Assembly (NCBI GenBank): GCA_002189035.1
Contig: NEEC01000135.1
Span: 1 to 28,630, forward strand
From: Utricularia gibba
Taxonomy: Eukaryota > Streptophyta > Magnoliopsida > Lamiales > Lentibulariaceae
Length of the DNA stretch: 28,630 nt
Reading direction: 5' to 3'
Position 1 is the first letter of the stretch. Every line of letters begins with the position of its first letter. The notes under the pieces were generated by a model. That model saw nothing but the letters and a program-made list of their open reading frames with translations. It was not told where the DNA came from and did not search any database. The translations under genes and the position numbers were made by a program. Of the stretch, positions 9,829 through 21,126 are shown piece after piece.

Positions 9829-11301
9829 CCTTCACCTCAACTCACCTTCGTGCTCTGAGATCAGAAACATGGCTTCCCTCAACTGCATTTTGTATCACCC
9901 CGCGGGGCCCACTCTGTTGAAAATATCTGGGAATTGTCGCTTTCAATCCCAAACCAACTTCATTCCATTTCATTTGGGTAGTCCCAATTTATCCACTTTA
10001 CATCTTTAAAATAATTATATAGATATATATTATTTTTCGTTTTTTAATAATATAAAATTAATAAGAAAATATATAGAATTTTAAAAATAGATAGTTTTGC
10101 TGGTTTTGAAGATATTTTATTTAATATGAATAGAATTTTAAATTATTTTACCCAAAAAACACAATGTGTTTTATATTAAACTTTTTAGGCATATTTATGT
10201 AATATATTTAAATCAATCTATTAAATACATATTAAATTTAAATATCTTAAATCATATAACTAAACTTTTAAGCAAATTACTAAACAAACCTTAAATCACA
10301 TTGTTGACATACATCCGAATACCACAAGTTGTGAACATATATCATAAGCCACTTTAGGTGCAATATCCATGACAATTGTAACATGTCCTTATGTGTGTTG
10401 GGTCCTTTTCGGGTAGACGATGATGCAACATTTGACTATCGATTTTCAATATAAACAACTAGCCACCACGTAGCCATTAATGAAGACAACCATTAGACGT
10501 GCTCCATGGCAGTTGGCACCAATAATCATCTTATATTTAAAATTGAAAACTTGCTTCATCCCCACGCTAAATAATTATAGCAATAATAATAATAACATAA
10601 ACCACTTGAAAGAACAAATGAGAATGTGGAGTTTTCAAGGAAGCCCCAATCCAAGGAATGGTGGAAATATTTTAAACTAATCTTATATCGATTTAAAATA
10701 TGATAGAGGGAAGTTTTTTATAATTTTGCATGAGGGTTTTTTGTAAAACCATGAATATTTAGTGTCCAAATTAGACAATATTATGTAAATAAAAAATGAA
10801 TCGTTACATTCGTCTGGATTGAAAAGTAGTTTAACTTAACCATGGTTAAGCAATCTCAGCTTCAATGAAATTAGAGACCTTGCCCTCGGACTTAACAGAT
10901 ATGGCAAACGGGTGGCGAATGGAATCGTGCCGTTTGGAGTAAACTGAGTTTGTTTTTTTAGTGGAAGTATAAAATAATATTTTTAGGAGTCTGACTTTTT
11001 TGATTGCCCTCTTCTTTCGGCAACAGTAGAAGTTGGCTGTCTAGATTAAATTCTTAATATTTGTCCGTTTTGAAGAAGAATAGTATTTTCATAATAAATA
11101 TTTAATTCTACTACTTTCTATAAATAGGATAGGAGTGAAGCTCTAACTGTTTAATATTATAAATAATATTATATTAGAATCTTTTTTAATGAAAAAATAG
11201 TCAGAAGAAATGAGAGTCAAACTGCACAAGAAGACGTGAAGATGATAAATACAGCGCCACTCTCGTGTTGATTAGCTCGCTCCCTCTGGTTGCGAACCGG
11301 C
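9829..11301. other. divergent intergenic region between hydrolase and patatin genes
   Basis: It carries the promoters of two divergent genes. The middle (about 9980-11200) is strongly AT-rich, with simple TAA/ATT runs such as the one near 10580. The short open frames are chance. The only promoter element I would name is the TATA box at 11119. Confidence 0.4.
11119..11126 (+). promoter_or_regulatory. TATA box of the patatin-like gene
   Basis: TATAAATA, followed by GG, is a close match to the plant TATA consensus. It lies 183 bases before the patatin ATG, which would give a leader of about 150 bases. Confidence 0.55.
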
Positions 11302-13102
11302 ATGGCCTCGTCCCTGAACGCCATCCTTCCTCCGGTGAAAGGGAACCTCATCACGATTCTGAGCATTGATGGAGGCGGCATTCGCGGCATCATCCCGGCG
11401 AAAGTTCTCGATTTCCTGGAAGCCCATCTTCAGGTGGTCACGCCGTTTCCAGATCATCGTCCTCGGGGGGCCGACGACGATGGGTATACGTTTTTGATTG
11501 GGAGTGTTTTTTTGTAATATGTGACAGGAGCTTGATGGCGATGAAGTACGACTCGCTGATTACTTCGATGTGATCGCGGGGACGAGCACCGGCGGTCTTC
11601 TGGCCGCCATGCTAGCGACCCCCGGTGACAGTCATCGTCCTCTCTTTGCTGCCAAGGACATCGTTTCGTTTTACCAGCAACACGGACCTCAGATCTTCCC
11701 GCAGCAGGGGTGACGCTCTTGTTCAAACCAATGATTTTAAACACGACTTTCGTTTAAGGAAAAAAGGGATAGAGTTATTTATCTGTTGGTGCCTGAGCTT
11801 ACAGGGGGTTTGTGGGTTCATTGATGAGCACCATAAACAGACTAAAAGGGCCGAAGTACGACGGAAACCATCTTCACCGCGTGCTGAGGGAGAAACTCGG
11901 AAAGAAACGATTGAGCGAAACGTTGGCAAATGTCGTGATCCCACTTACGATATCAACAAGATGACTCCTGTGGTTTTTTCATCTTATCAGGTGGGTAGTT
12001 GTGTTTCTTGAACATTACAGAGGTTGGTGTCTTGTGAGAGACATTGAGGGTGAGATAATTTTCTGATTGAAACCCTAAGTGAAAGTGAATTGTCGTTGTA
12101 ACTTAGTGGTCTGGTTCCAGTTGAGTGAAGTTCCTCAGATCAATGCACTTATGTCGGATGTCTGCATCAGCACCTCTGCTGCACCGACTTATTTCCCGGC
12201 CCACTACTTCATCAACGAGGACTGGGAATTCAATCTCGTCGACGGCGGCGTTGCTGCGAACAACCCAGTATATTCTCTGTTCTACATATTTCCGGCACTT
12301 CTGTCCAAATTTATCAGGTTTTAAAGCGTAGTGAGTCTACAGACGCTGGTTGCTGTTCGTGAAGTCACGGAGCAACTTACCAAGAAAAACCCAGACTTTT
12401 CGGATTGCGATCCCATGGATTACACCAGGTTCCTGGTCATCTCTCTCGGCACAGGGACCCACAAGCAGAGTAAGAAATACACGGCGGAGGCGGCGGCGGG
12501 GTGGGGACTACTGGGCTGGCTGATCCAGGGGAACTCCGTTCCCCTTATTGACATCTTCAGCGAAGCCAGTGCTGATTTGGTGGATTACTTCGTAAGCACG
12601 GTGTTTAAAGCCCATGACAGCGAACAAAATTATCTCCGGATTCAAGTAAAGTGTTCGATCATCTTCTCGTCCACATCTCCTCTTGGAGTCATTTTTCCAT
12701 CTCCGCACGGCTGATTAAGTCAACCTTCACCAGGAGGACGCACTGCCCGAAGAGTACTCGTCGATGGACGTCGCGACGAGTATGAACATGGACGGACTTG
12801 TGAGAATTGGAGAAAACATACTGAAAAAACCCGTCGCGTCGCCGAACCTCTTCACCGGAAGCACTGAAGCTGTTCCGAATGGAGAAACCAATGAGGAGGC
12901 TCTGAAAAGGCAAGCATACCACCGCCCCCACTCCCCCTGGATCTAGTGTTGGTTAATGATGGGTTTATGTTGTTCATTGTTATTTAGCCTTTACCAATTC
13001 ATCGGAGACCACACGGTGTGTTTCAGGTTCGCCAAGTTGCTGTCGGAAGAACGAAAGCTCAGGATTTCAAGAACTCCGACCACCAGCTACAGACCCAGTT
13101 GA
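11302..13102 (+). CDS. patatin-like phospholipase (lipid acyl hydrolase)
   Basis: Patatin-like enzymes release fatty acids from membrane lipids with a Ser-Asp dyad. Seven exons: 11302-11433, 11528-11709, 11805-11990, 12121-12267, 12343-12645, 12734-12909, 13027-13102. They give about 400 aa, the usual size for plant PLP proteins. Visible motifs are DGGGIRG (residues 23-29, oxyanion hole), GTSTG with Ser64, and the DGG of [12 protein letters not shown] (Asp208). The last exon gives [12 protein letters not shown], a typical C-terminal segment of plant patatins. The start is the first ATG in frame ahead of the conserved [16 protein letters not shown] block. Two oddities: one C is missing in the run at 11940-11942, which shifts frame within NVVIPTYDINK and gives a stop at 11962-11964; and the last intron begins GCAAGC, so it is a GC-AG intron. 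Confidence 0.92.
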
Positions 13103-14112
13103 TGCAGTTGTGATCTGCTGCTTGCAGTGTGTTGGACACAACTCCCCTTGAAGTATTCACTCAAATAATGGGGAGTTTATCCCCAAAAAGGTGGATTATG
13201 AAGAGGATCACCAGAGACTAGGGTTACTCTGCAATACAGCCATCGATGGAGGATGCTCTCGATCATATTAGAAGACTAGGGTTTCGGTCTTACAGAACCC
13301 TAGCCCTAACCATTCTCACCCTTCTTCGTCTCGTGTGTTGTTCTTCATGAAGATACTTCAACATCATACAAACCTTCAATGCAGCAGAAAAAAGGCACAG
13401 AATTAATCAAAAAGTAAGCCCTAAGGACTCAGCCATCAAGAGAAGGTAATGAAGAACAAGTAGTGGAGCTTGTAAGAATTGGACAAAACAAAAATGGTGA
13501 AAAAAATTAATTATAAGTAACAGTAAAACCATACATGGGGGAAAATAAAAGTTTTTTTTTAGTGATTTAAGATATAAAATTAATTCTTTGAAAAAATTGT
13601 ATATAAGAAATGAATGAAATATTGGTAAAAAAATTAATGGAGAAAATATATTTTTCCATAATAAATTTTGAAAACCTTCATTATCTAAAGAGGAATATAA
13701 TAAATAATAATGCCTGGTTGCATGTGTGAACAGTGCATGTTAAAAAAAACACTGCATGTTTGCGAACTGGGACACACCCCCACTGCCCACTGGCAAGAAC
13801 CCATTTATTGCCTCCACAGAAAACCAGTGTTTTTGGTGATTTCCAGAATCCGTCGTCAATTTACTCGCATTTGTGAGACGCAACATTCGCATTTACTTAC
13901 CCATCTTCCCAACGCCCCAAGCCACTTCGTTTCTTTCTTTTATTTTTCAATCATTTCTTTTGCTCAAGATTAGAACTTGCTGCGGTTTTCCATGGCTTGG
14001 GCATCTGGTAATCATTTACATCTACCGCATAGCTACGAAATATCCAGTTTTCTGTAGAACCCCGGGCTCCCCAGTTCGAAAAAATTTCTTCTTTTCGTGC
14101 TGAATTCGGTGA
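13103..14112. other. intergenic region between patatin and peroxidase genes
   Basis: The first 400 bases include several CTAGGGTT / AACCCTAG telomere-like words (about 13218-13310) and a small TGGGGA...TCCCCA stem near 13169. The rest is AT-rich and includes the peroxidase promoter. I see no coding exon. A decayed repeat is possible at about 13130-13490, but no target duplication or terminal repeat is visible. Confidence 0.35.
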
Positions 14113-15489
14113 ATGGGGAAGTCGTTTGTGGAGGTCGTTTCCCGTAAATACGTTCTCCAGCTACTCTTTTTACTGTTGTTTGCACCCATTTGTTCCCCTC
14201 TGTCTGTGGGATTCTACGCGGGTTCCTGCCCAGCGGCAGAAATGATGGTGAAACAGACGGTCAGATCTGCTTCCCAGGCGGATCCAACGGTTCCGGGGAA
14301 GCTACTCCGCTTGTTGTTTCACGATTGCTTCGTCGAGGTAACAATGGGACGTGCATTTTCTTTGTCAAATAGGTCGAAAAATGTCATTCTTCAATCATGG
14401 ATTTTGTTTAGGGGTGTGATGCTTCTGTGCTGATACAAGGGAACAATACCGAGAGAAGTGATCCTGCAAACCAGTCACTTGGTGGGTTCTCAGTTATTGA
14501 TTCCGCGAAAAGGGTTCTGGAAATCTTTTGCCCTGGAACTGTATCTTGTGCTGATATTCTTGCATTGGCTGCTAGAGACGCAGTGGAGCTAGTAAGTACC
14601 AACAGAAATGGGATTAGCAATGAGTTTAACCTATTTCAATGTGGTAATCTGTGTTGTTAATTCCAGACAGGGGGACCAAGTGTTGTGATGCCCACAGGGA
14701 GAAAAGATGGGAGAGTTTCAGTGGATTCAAACGTGAGACCAAACATCATTGACACAAGCTTCACACTGGATGAGATGGCTCACGTTTTCTCTCAGAAGGG
14801 GTTATCCATGGATGACCTTGTGACACTCTCAGGTTAATCACCTTTCACTTGGGTTAAAAAATGCTCAACTTTGGTGTGTAAATGTCTCTACACTGCACTC
14901 ATTTATGCAGTAGGTGTGCTGCATTTAGAGCATTGTCTCTGTGGGCAACCTTTCATTTACTCTTCTCTATGATTGGGGTGCAACTGCACCATCCTTACTG
15001 TAATTTGTTGGGGATCGATCCCCTGATCAGCTAAAGTTCACCTGAAACTTAGATTCTGATTGTGTGGCAGGGGCTCATACAATCGGATCAGCTCACTGCA
15101 GTGCATTTGACGACCGGTTTGAGGTAGACACGAACGGAAACATCACGATGATTGATTCATCCCTGGACAGGGAATACGCAGTGCAGCTGATCAAAAGGTG
15201 CCCGCATGGAACTACCGACGATTCTGTGACGGTGAATAACGACCCTGGATCGCCTTTCTTGTTTGACAATGAGTACTACAAGGTTCTGCTGGAGAACAAG
15301 GGTCTGTTTCAATCGGATTCAGCTCTGGTGAGTGACAAGAGAACTGCAAGTAAAGTCAGTGAGTTTGCAAACAGTCAGGAAAGCTTCTTCGAGAGGTGGC
15401 AAGAATCCTTTTTGAAGCTCGCTAGTATTGGAGTGAAGAGCGAGGCTGACGGCGGCGAGGTTCGCCGGACATGTTCGTCGCCGAACTGA
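14113..15489 (+). CDS. class III secretory peroxidase (peroxidase 46-like)
   Basis: Secreted haem peroxidase that oxidises phenolics with H2O2 in the cell wall or vacuole. Exons 14113-14337, 14412-14591, 14667-14832 and 15071-15489 give 329 aa. This is the ancestral four-exon structure of class III peroxidases, with all phases correct. A hydrophobic signal peptide (about residues 1-30, [15 protein letters not shown]) precedes the mature start [11 protein letters not shown]. The distal site is [15 protein letters not shown] (catalytic Arg and His). The proximal haem ligand lies in [12 protein letters not shown]. The cysteines expected for four disulfides are present, ending with RRTCSSPN. The segments [19 protein letters not shown] and [21 protein letters not shown] resemble Arabidopsis PRX46 closely. 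No frame break was found. Confidence 0.96.
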
Positions 15490-15874
15490 GCAACTCATCG
15501 GTTGCATACGTCTGAAGCTTGACAGTTCTGAGGTTGAAGCTAACTTGGCACCAGTTGTTACAGCTAATATTTTGTATTTTAAAAATCATCAATTATGTTG
15601 TGTACGTTTCATAATATTCAATATATTACAATTTTATATTGTATCATTTTTTGAAAATATTTTTAACTTAAAATTTAATATTATAATTTTTAATTTCATT
15701 TATAATATTATTTAACTTCATGGGCGCATGGGCCTAGACTGTGATCCGGGTGCACAATCTCATGGGCCGTCTAGAGCCCAGTGTAGTTTCAAACATTTCT
15801 GTACGGTCTACACTTGCTTTTCTGGTTTTCCGATCATCAGAGATTGGAGATTTCATCGGACGACGAAAGTGACG
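15490..15874. other. short intergenic region between peroxidase and TMX2-like genes
   Basis: An AT-rich peroxidase 3' region (to about 15718) changes abruptly into a GC-richer promoter with site II motifs. The frame of the next gene stays open upstream to 15728, but the first methionine next to conserved sequence is at 15875. Confidence 0.45.
15729..15780 (+). promoter_or_regulatory. cluster of site II (TGGGCC/T) elements
   Basis: TGGGCC occurs at 15729-15734 and 15763-15768, and AGCCCA (reverse complement of TGGGCT) at 15775-15780. Paired site II elements bound by TCP factors are typical of plant housekeeping promoters (established knowledge). They lie about 95-150 bases before the TMX2-like start codon. 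Confidence 0.5.
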
Positions 15875-17772
15875 ATGATGAGCTTCAGCCGTGTAGCTTC
15901 CGAACCCTATTATTTGATCCACTTCTTTGTTTTTTTCTCGTACATTGTTGTTCGCTGCTCTGCGTCTGAACTACCGACTCCTATACTCCCAGCGCGTCTT
16001 TTTCGCCGAGTAAATTGTGATCCCTCATGCTCTGTTTATTTCGGCATCAATCATGTGGTAGTCTGTTTCACCTCAATTTGAAAAAAAAATTTCTATTCTA
16101 TTGTTTCCCAGGAGATTCAGTTGCTGCTGGCTTTTGTAGTTTTAACTGCTGTAAAGGTAAAACTTCATTTCGTTTTTTACTTTGCGTAATCCAGATTCTT
16201 TGCTGGAAAATTTGATAATTTAAGTTTTGGGAATTGATTAACATTACCTAGTTAATGCTTTATCTTGAGAAGGATCCAGTATTCCATTTTATTTTGACTG
16301 TACTTCACATATGCACTTGCAGCTTGTAAGAAAAGAATCTTGGGAGGATTTTGTAGGGTTTACTCTTTTCTCTGCTAAGGTGATTTATTTTGCAACATCT
16401 GCATTCTACCATCAGACGCACTGTCTTCTCATACATACTTGCTACCTGTTGGTATCTTCTTCAGATTTGTCTTGCTTGTGCTGCTCTGTTGATGGATTAC
16501 CACCTGGCTTTGTGGTATGCAGTTGCTTTTTTGGGTATGCGGCACTTGTGTCCTATTTATGTAGCTACTGACCTCTTATTCATTGACTTTGCTTCTTGAT
16601 AGATCAGCACTCTCTAGTCTTCATATTCTCAATATTTAAGCATCACTTCTTCTACTTGACAGTTATGTATATCATTGTTCAACAACCCGCTTTCAAAGAG
16701 CAAGGTAAAATATACACCTAGCTACTCTCAAGTTTTTCTCTTCTCCATCCTCCATTCTGTTTATTGCTTATCAGAGAACTATTTTTCATGCTGAGTATTC
16801 TGGGTTCCGTGCACATAATCTTTATAGGGACGGTAAGTTACTTAACACCATTGCAACTGGAGACTCTGCTAACCGAAGGGAGTAGCCCAAGATACTGGAT
16901 GGTGGGTCCACTGACTGGTCAGAGTTCTCGTTATACAGGATCCTTATTTAGCTTCTTTTTTCTTTTTTTTTTTTTAACTGTGTCGAGTGCATGATTGGAA
17001 GTGGTTTTGAAGAGATGACTTAAGTAATAGCTTGCAAGTTTCTCAATGCACAGGGAAGGGAGACCATCAAGATGCAGTTATAGGGTTCCCTTTTTCTCCT
17101 TTCTTGACAAAGTATGATTCCTTCTATTTCTTGGTGGAATTTTACAGGTGGAATTTCGTTCTTTATCTACATCCAGTTGTGTTAGATCAAGTTCATTTTT
17201 CCCAGAGCTATCAATCACGTGAGTCAGCTCGCCCCTTGCGCTTTCTTCAAGTTATTCTTTAAATTCATTGATCAACACAACTCTTCCTTCACTCTGAGTT
17301 GCTGTAATGTAGATTCTCCAACAAAAATTTATCATTCGGAACCGTTAATATCGGACTATTTCCAAATGCCGCAGAGAAATTCGGAGTTGCCCACAGTAAG
17401 AACCTGAGTCCCCTACATTTCTTCTTCACCATCCTTACCAGTTTCCACATATATCAAACTGGTCGCTTGATTGTACAGCCACATCTCAGCAGCTTCCAAA
17501 CTATGTGCTGTTTGATGATGGTGTTGAGGTTTCCCGGTTAACTCAAGGGGACCCTGAAGCATACTTCTTCAATATTCCCTTATCTAAGGTACTCGTATTT
17601 TCGATTCGACTTATATTTACACTCTCGAAGATGCGTAAAAAGGCCTAAATGTAAGTGGCCTTGCTTAGTTTATACTATAGCAGCTTATGCTCCATGGATG
17701 TTGTTGCAGAGACTAGTTTGCCAACACTTCCAGCTTGATAAGCTTCTGATTGATTATATCAGCGGCAAATAG
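15875..17772 (+). CDS. TMX2: thioredoxin-related transmembrane protein 2 (TMX2) homologue
   Basis: Ten small exons (15875-16009, 16112-16156, 16323-16379, 16465-16534, 16663-16704, 16828-16901, 17148-17218, 17313-17395, 17479-17588, 17710-17772) join in phase to a 249-aa protein. The N-terminal half is membrane-spanning: EPYYLIHFFVFFSYIVV, EIQLLLAFVVLTAVKLV and ICLACAALLMDYHLALWYAV. The C-terminal half has a thioredoxin-like fold: YWMVEFRSLSTSSC, then LSFGTVNIGLFPNAAEKFGV, QLPNYVLFDDGVEV (with the cis-proline) and the ending FQLDKLLIDYISGK. In animals TMX2 sits in the ER and mitochondria-associated membrane. The usual CXXC redox site is degenerate, keeping only the second cysteine. The start is the ATG before MSFSRVASEPYY; an in-frame upstream extension to 15728 is less likely. 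Confidence 0.88.
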
Positions 17773-17828
17773 GCAAGGGAAACCCGGCTAGCCGTTGATC
17801 TTTTTCATACTGATTTTACCTTATCAGC

Positions 17829-17834
17829 AATAAA
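17829..17834 (+). terminator. candidate polyadenylation signal of the TMX2-like gene
   Basis: AATAAA lies about 57 bases after the TMX2 stop. Because the next coding sequence starts at 18048, the transcript must end in this short gap. Confidence 0.45.
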
Positions 17835-18047
17835 TATGTATTACTTTTAATCGTCAATTTTATTATTTAATTTCATTTGAGTAATTAATGATATAAAATA
17901 TAGAAGCAAATCTTTGAATTCAAGAAACAAGTTTTGAGAGTGAATCTGTTTCCCTCCATTACAAAATTTCGTTCTCCCTCCCGAATTTTCTTTCAAAACC
18001 CTACTGAGATCTTCTCGGCCAAAATTGCAACCTGCGGCGTCATCGGA

Positions 18048-20588
18048 ATGTTACTCTCTGCTTCTTCGCCGCCGATGGTGGATAATCGCCTCGAATTGAC
18101 GTCTGAATATGAATCACCAAATTGCACATCTCTCGGCGGCGGTCACTCCGCTGATCGGTTTCGTCACGACGATAGCGGGATTGATCTGGTTAGCCAGTCG
18201 AACTCTCTTTCTTTTTTGTTCTTATGGCCAGTATTTGGATTTCTATTTGTCGGTGTGGTGGTGAATTATTTTCTGATGGTTATCTAAGTGAGTTATGACA
18301 GGGGGCGGGGCTCGAAAATCTGGGGAATACATGTTTCATGAATTCGGTGTTACAATGTTTCATGCATACTGTTCCACTTCTCAATCGAATCTTCTCAGAT
18401 AAACAGCGCACGCATTCTAATTGTACGTTAAGTCATGTTGTTTGTGCAGGAGTTGTATATAGATATATACAATATCGTTTTGATTGCAAAATTTTCTTAA
18501 TTTGCAGGTAGTGCTGATGAATTTTGCACGCTGTGTGATCTAAAGGATCTAGTTAAGCGTTCGCTGAAATGGAGAGTTCTATACCCAGGCAGAATCTTCA
18601 ATAACCTAAACTGTATCCTTTTCTGTTCACGTTCTGACTTGATCTTTTCTAGTATATTTTGCTTGAGTTTTTCCCAGTTTGGTCGTACTTTGTTACTTTA
18701 ACTTCGAGAACTATCAGATTTCTCTTCAAATTTTCAAATGTACCAGCAGGAAGATGCGCACGAGTTCCTTCAATGTTATTTGGACAAGCTCGAAAGCTCT
18801 TTTAATCCAAATTCTAAAGATTCTGCACCGCCTCGTAGTGAGACCCTAGTCAAAGAAGTGTTTGGTGGCCGTATCCTCAGCAAGGTACGAGCTTCAGTTT
18901 TGAATGTCGTCCTTTTTTCTAGCATTTCTGTTCTATAATGTTAGAGTTCAGAATTTTGATTTCTACAAGAAATTTCTTGTTTGCAGCTGACTTGCTGCAG
19001 CTGTGGTAACTGTTCTGAGACTTACGAGCTTTCAATTGATATGAGTTTGGAGATTGAGGATGCTGATACTCTTGAATCTGCCCTGAAATCTTTCACAAAG
19101 CTTGAGAAAATTGAGGATCCTGAAAATAAGTTCACTTGCAATGAGTGTAAGGAGAAGGTATTTGTAGAGAAACAACTTTCCCTTCACGAGACCCCGCAAG
19201 TGGCTGTATTTCATTTGAAGAGATTCAAAAATGATGGTCATTATGTTGAGAAAATTGATAAGCATGTGGCCTTCCCCACGGACTTGGATTTGCTTCCTTT
19301 CACTAGTGGAAATAGTGACGTGAGTCTCACTCTCTCTCCCTATTTTTTTTTTTTTGACTCATTGTTTTGTGACATTCTGCTTGAAATCTAATGTCATCAG
19401 CTGACTATGAAATCCTACTCCATGCTTCTGGTTTCCGTTTGCAGATAGACCTTCAGTACACTCTCTATGCCATTGTGGTGCACCGCGGATGGGCTTCCAC
19501 CTCCGGCCACTACTATTGCTTCAATCGCATATCACAAAATATGTGGTGCAAGTTTGATGACTCAAGTGTAAACATCTTGAGCTTCCAGCTTAATTATATT
19601 AACCCTGAAATCTAGTTTTTCTTTGGCTAATATTCCACATTTTTGGTCAGGTAACGGTGGTCGATGAAGAGTATGTGCTATCGCAGCAGGCTTACATTCT
19701 ATTCTACTCTAGGGAGGGGACCCCATGGTTTTCAACTTTCTATGAATCTCACAAACTATGTTTGGAGTCTGAGATTTCCAATACGTCGCCAACATCAGTT
19801 TTAGAAAAGCAGACTGCATTGCCAACGTCTCCTGAACAGAAACCTGAACTCCCTCCTTGCTTTGACATAGCTACCAAGTCACAAATTAGGAACACTTCTG
19901 GCAACGAGGAAGACCAAAGGATCGAGTTTTCACTGCATGAAGCCGCATGTATGCCTACCAATCAGCAATCTCAAAATATTTCTATGGTCACAAGTCATCA
20001 ACTCGAGACATCTGAGAGAATCAATAGATCGCCAAGTCCAGAGATTTACAGAGATGACCCATCTGACGGTATGTTTTAAGTTTAATGATGATTTTGTTGC
20101 AGTTGGACAAAATTTTGATTTCCCGTTTCAGACCCCTGCATTTCAGCTCCTCCAACTGTGACTGGTCACACACGTAGCAAGAGGCCATTGGATGACCACA
20201 CAGATAGTATGGAACGAAAGCAAGCATTCTTGCTCTTAAAAAAAAGATTCCAAGGTTCAAGGGCCCGGATGCTGAGGGCTGCAGTGATGGGAGATTACCC
20301 TTCTCCCCGCAGGAAGAAGACGTTCTCCCTAGTGCAAATGCTTTGCATCCAATGCTCTCTAGATCTTAGAGGTGAAACAACCAACCCCTGCTGTATTTAA
20401 TGTCCAGTCCTTGATCTGTAACATTCTCAGCTTGAGCCCAAATAATTAAGTTTTGAAGATCATATGATGAGCATGCTTATCAAGACTATTCTCGTTTTTC
20501 GTCTCTTGCAGCATACTATCAACTGAGAAATCTGAAAGGAATCAGGCAGTTACCGATCAAGGATGCCAGGTTCTGCAAAACAAAATAG
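18048..20588 (+). CDS. ubiquitin-specific protease (UBP20/21-like deubiquitinase)
   Basis: Cysteine protease that removes ubiquitin from proteins. Exons: 18048-18188, 18302-18422, 18508-18612, 18718-18884, 18987-19319, 19445-19567, 19651-20068, 20132-20371 and probably 20512-20588. They give about 574 aa. The Cys box is GAGLENLGNTCFMNSVLQCF (Cys58), followed by YQQEDAHEFLQC. Two CxxC pairs (CCSCGNC and CNEC) form the zinc finger. The His box is STSGHYYCF (His about 311), with the third active-site residue in KFDDSS. The C-terminal tail is basic (KRFQGSRARM, SPRRKKTF). The C-terminal end is uncertain: either splicing at 20371/20512 adds about 25 residues, or the frame reads through to a stop at 20398-20400 (558 aa). 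No frame break was found. Sequence most resembles plant UBP20/21 (from memory). Confidence 0.92.
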
Positions 20589-21126
20589 TGAATTCTTATC
20601 ATTCACACAAAATATGCAATTCACATCGTTGCAAAATATTAATTAATTATTGGATGGTCAATGAATGCAACTGCAGTGAATGCATCGATGCTCGATTTTG
20701 AATTTTACAGTGGGTTCCTAATTGTTCCTCTAACTTATGAATCCACTCATATGCTCCATTTCACGTGCCACTAGAGAGTTAGAGACGCCTTGGGTAAATT
20801 GATGACACCTGTTGTCCACTAATGTATTTCATGTGGTCGCTCATCTTGTTACGCATCTTAAATGGGATTACACGAAGTAGGTGCCTCGTGGTCGCTGGCT
20901 TTACTTCATTTCTTTTTGTGTCTACTCTGAATCTCACTAATCTCCAATTACAAGACCCTTCTTTTTCCACTTTTTAATGCAATGTCAGTCCTATAATACA
21001 TGCTTTTTTTTTAATTATCAATGATACGGTTGTGGATGCATGATATTGTCACCTTCCACTTTTATGCTTGGGGTATAAAGAGCCCTCTCCCAAGACAAAG
21101 TGTGCTTGCATTTGAGAGCATTCTTG
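20589..21126. other. intergenic region between USP and DUF599 genes
   Basis: USP 3' region and DUF599 promoter. AT-rich with no coding similarity on either strand. A good TATA box lies at 21074. Confidence 0.45.
21074..21079 (+). promoter_or_regulatory. TATA box of the DUF599 gene
   Basis: TATAAA within GGGGTATAAAGAGCCC lies 53 bases before the ATG. A start of transcription about 30 bases downstream would leave a leader of only about 20-25 bases. Confidence 0.5.

Noticed and set aside
11625-12011. 128-codon + strand open frame spanning patatin exons 2-3 and their intron
   Set aside because: Crosses a well-supported intron. Its only patatin-like part ([17 protein letters not shown]) results from the one-base shift at 11940.
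12934-12946. In-frame stop after patatin exon 6, suggesting a shorter protein
   Set aside because: The sequence after the GC donor loses similarity, while exon 7 restores the conserved [12 protein letters not shown] ending in phase.
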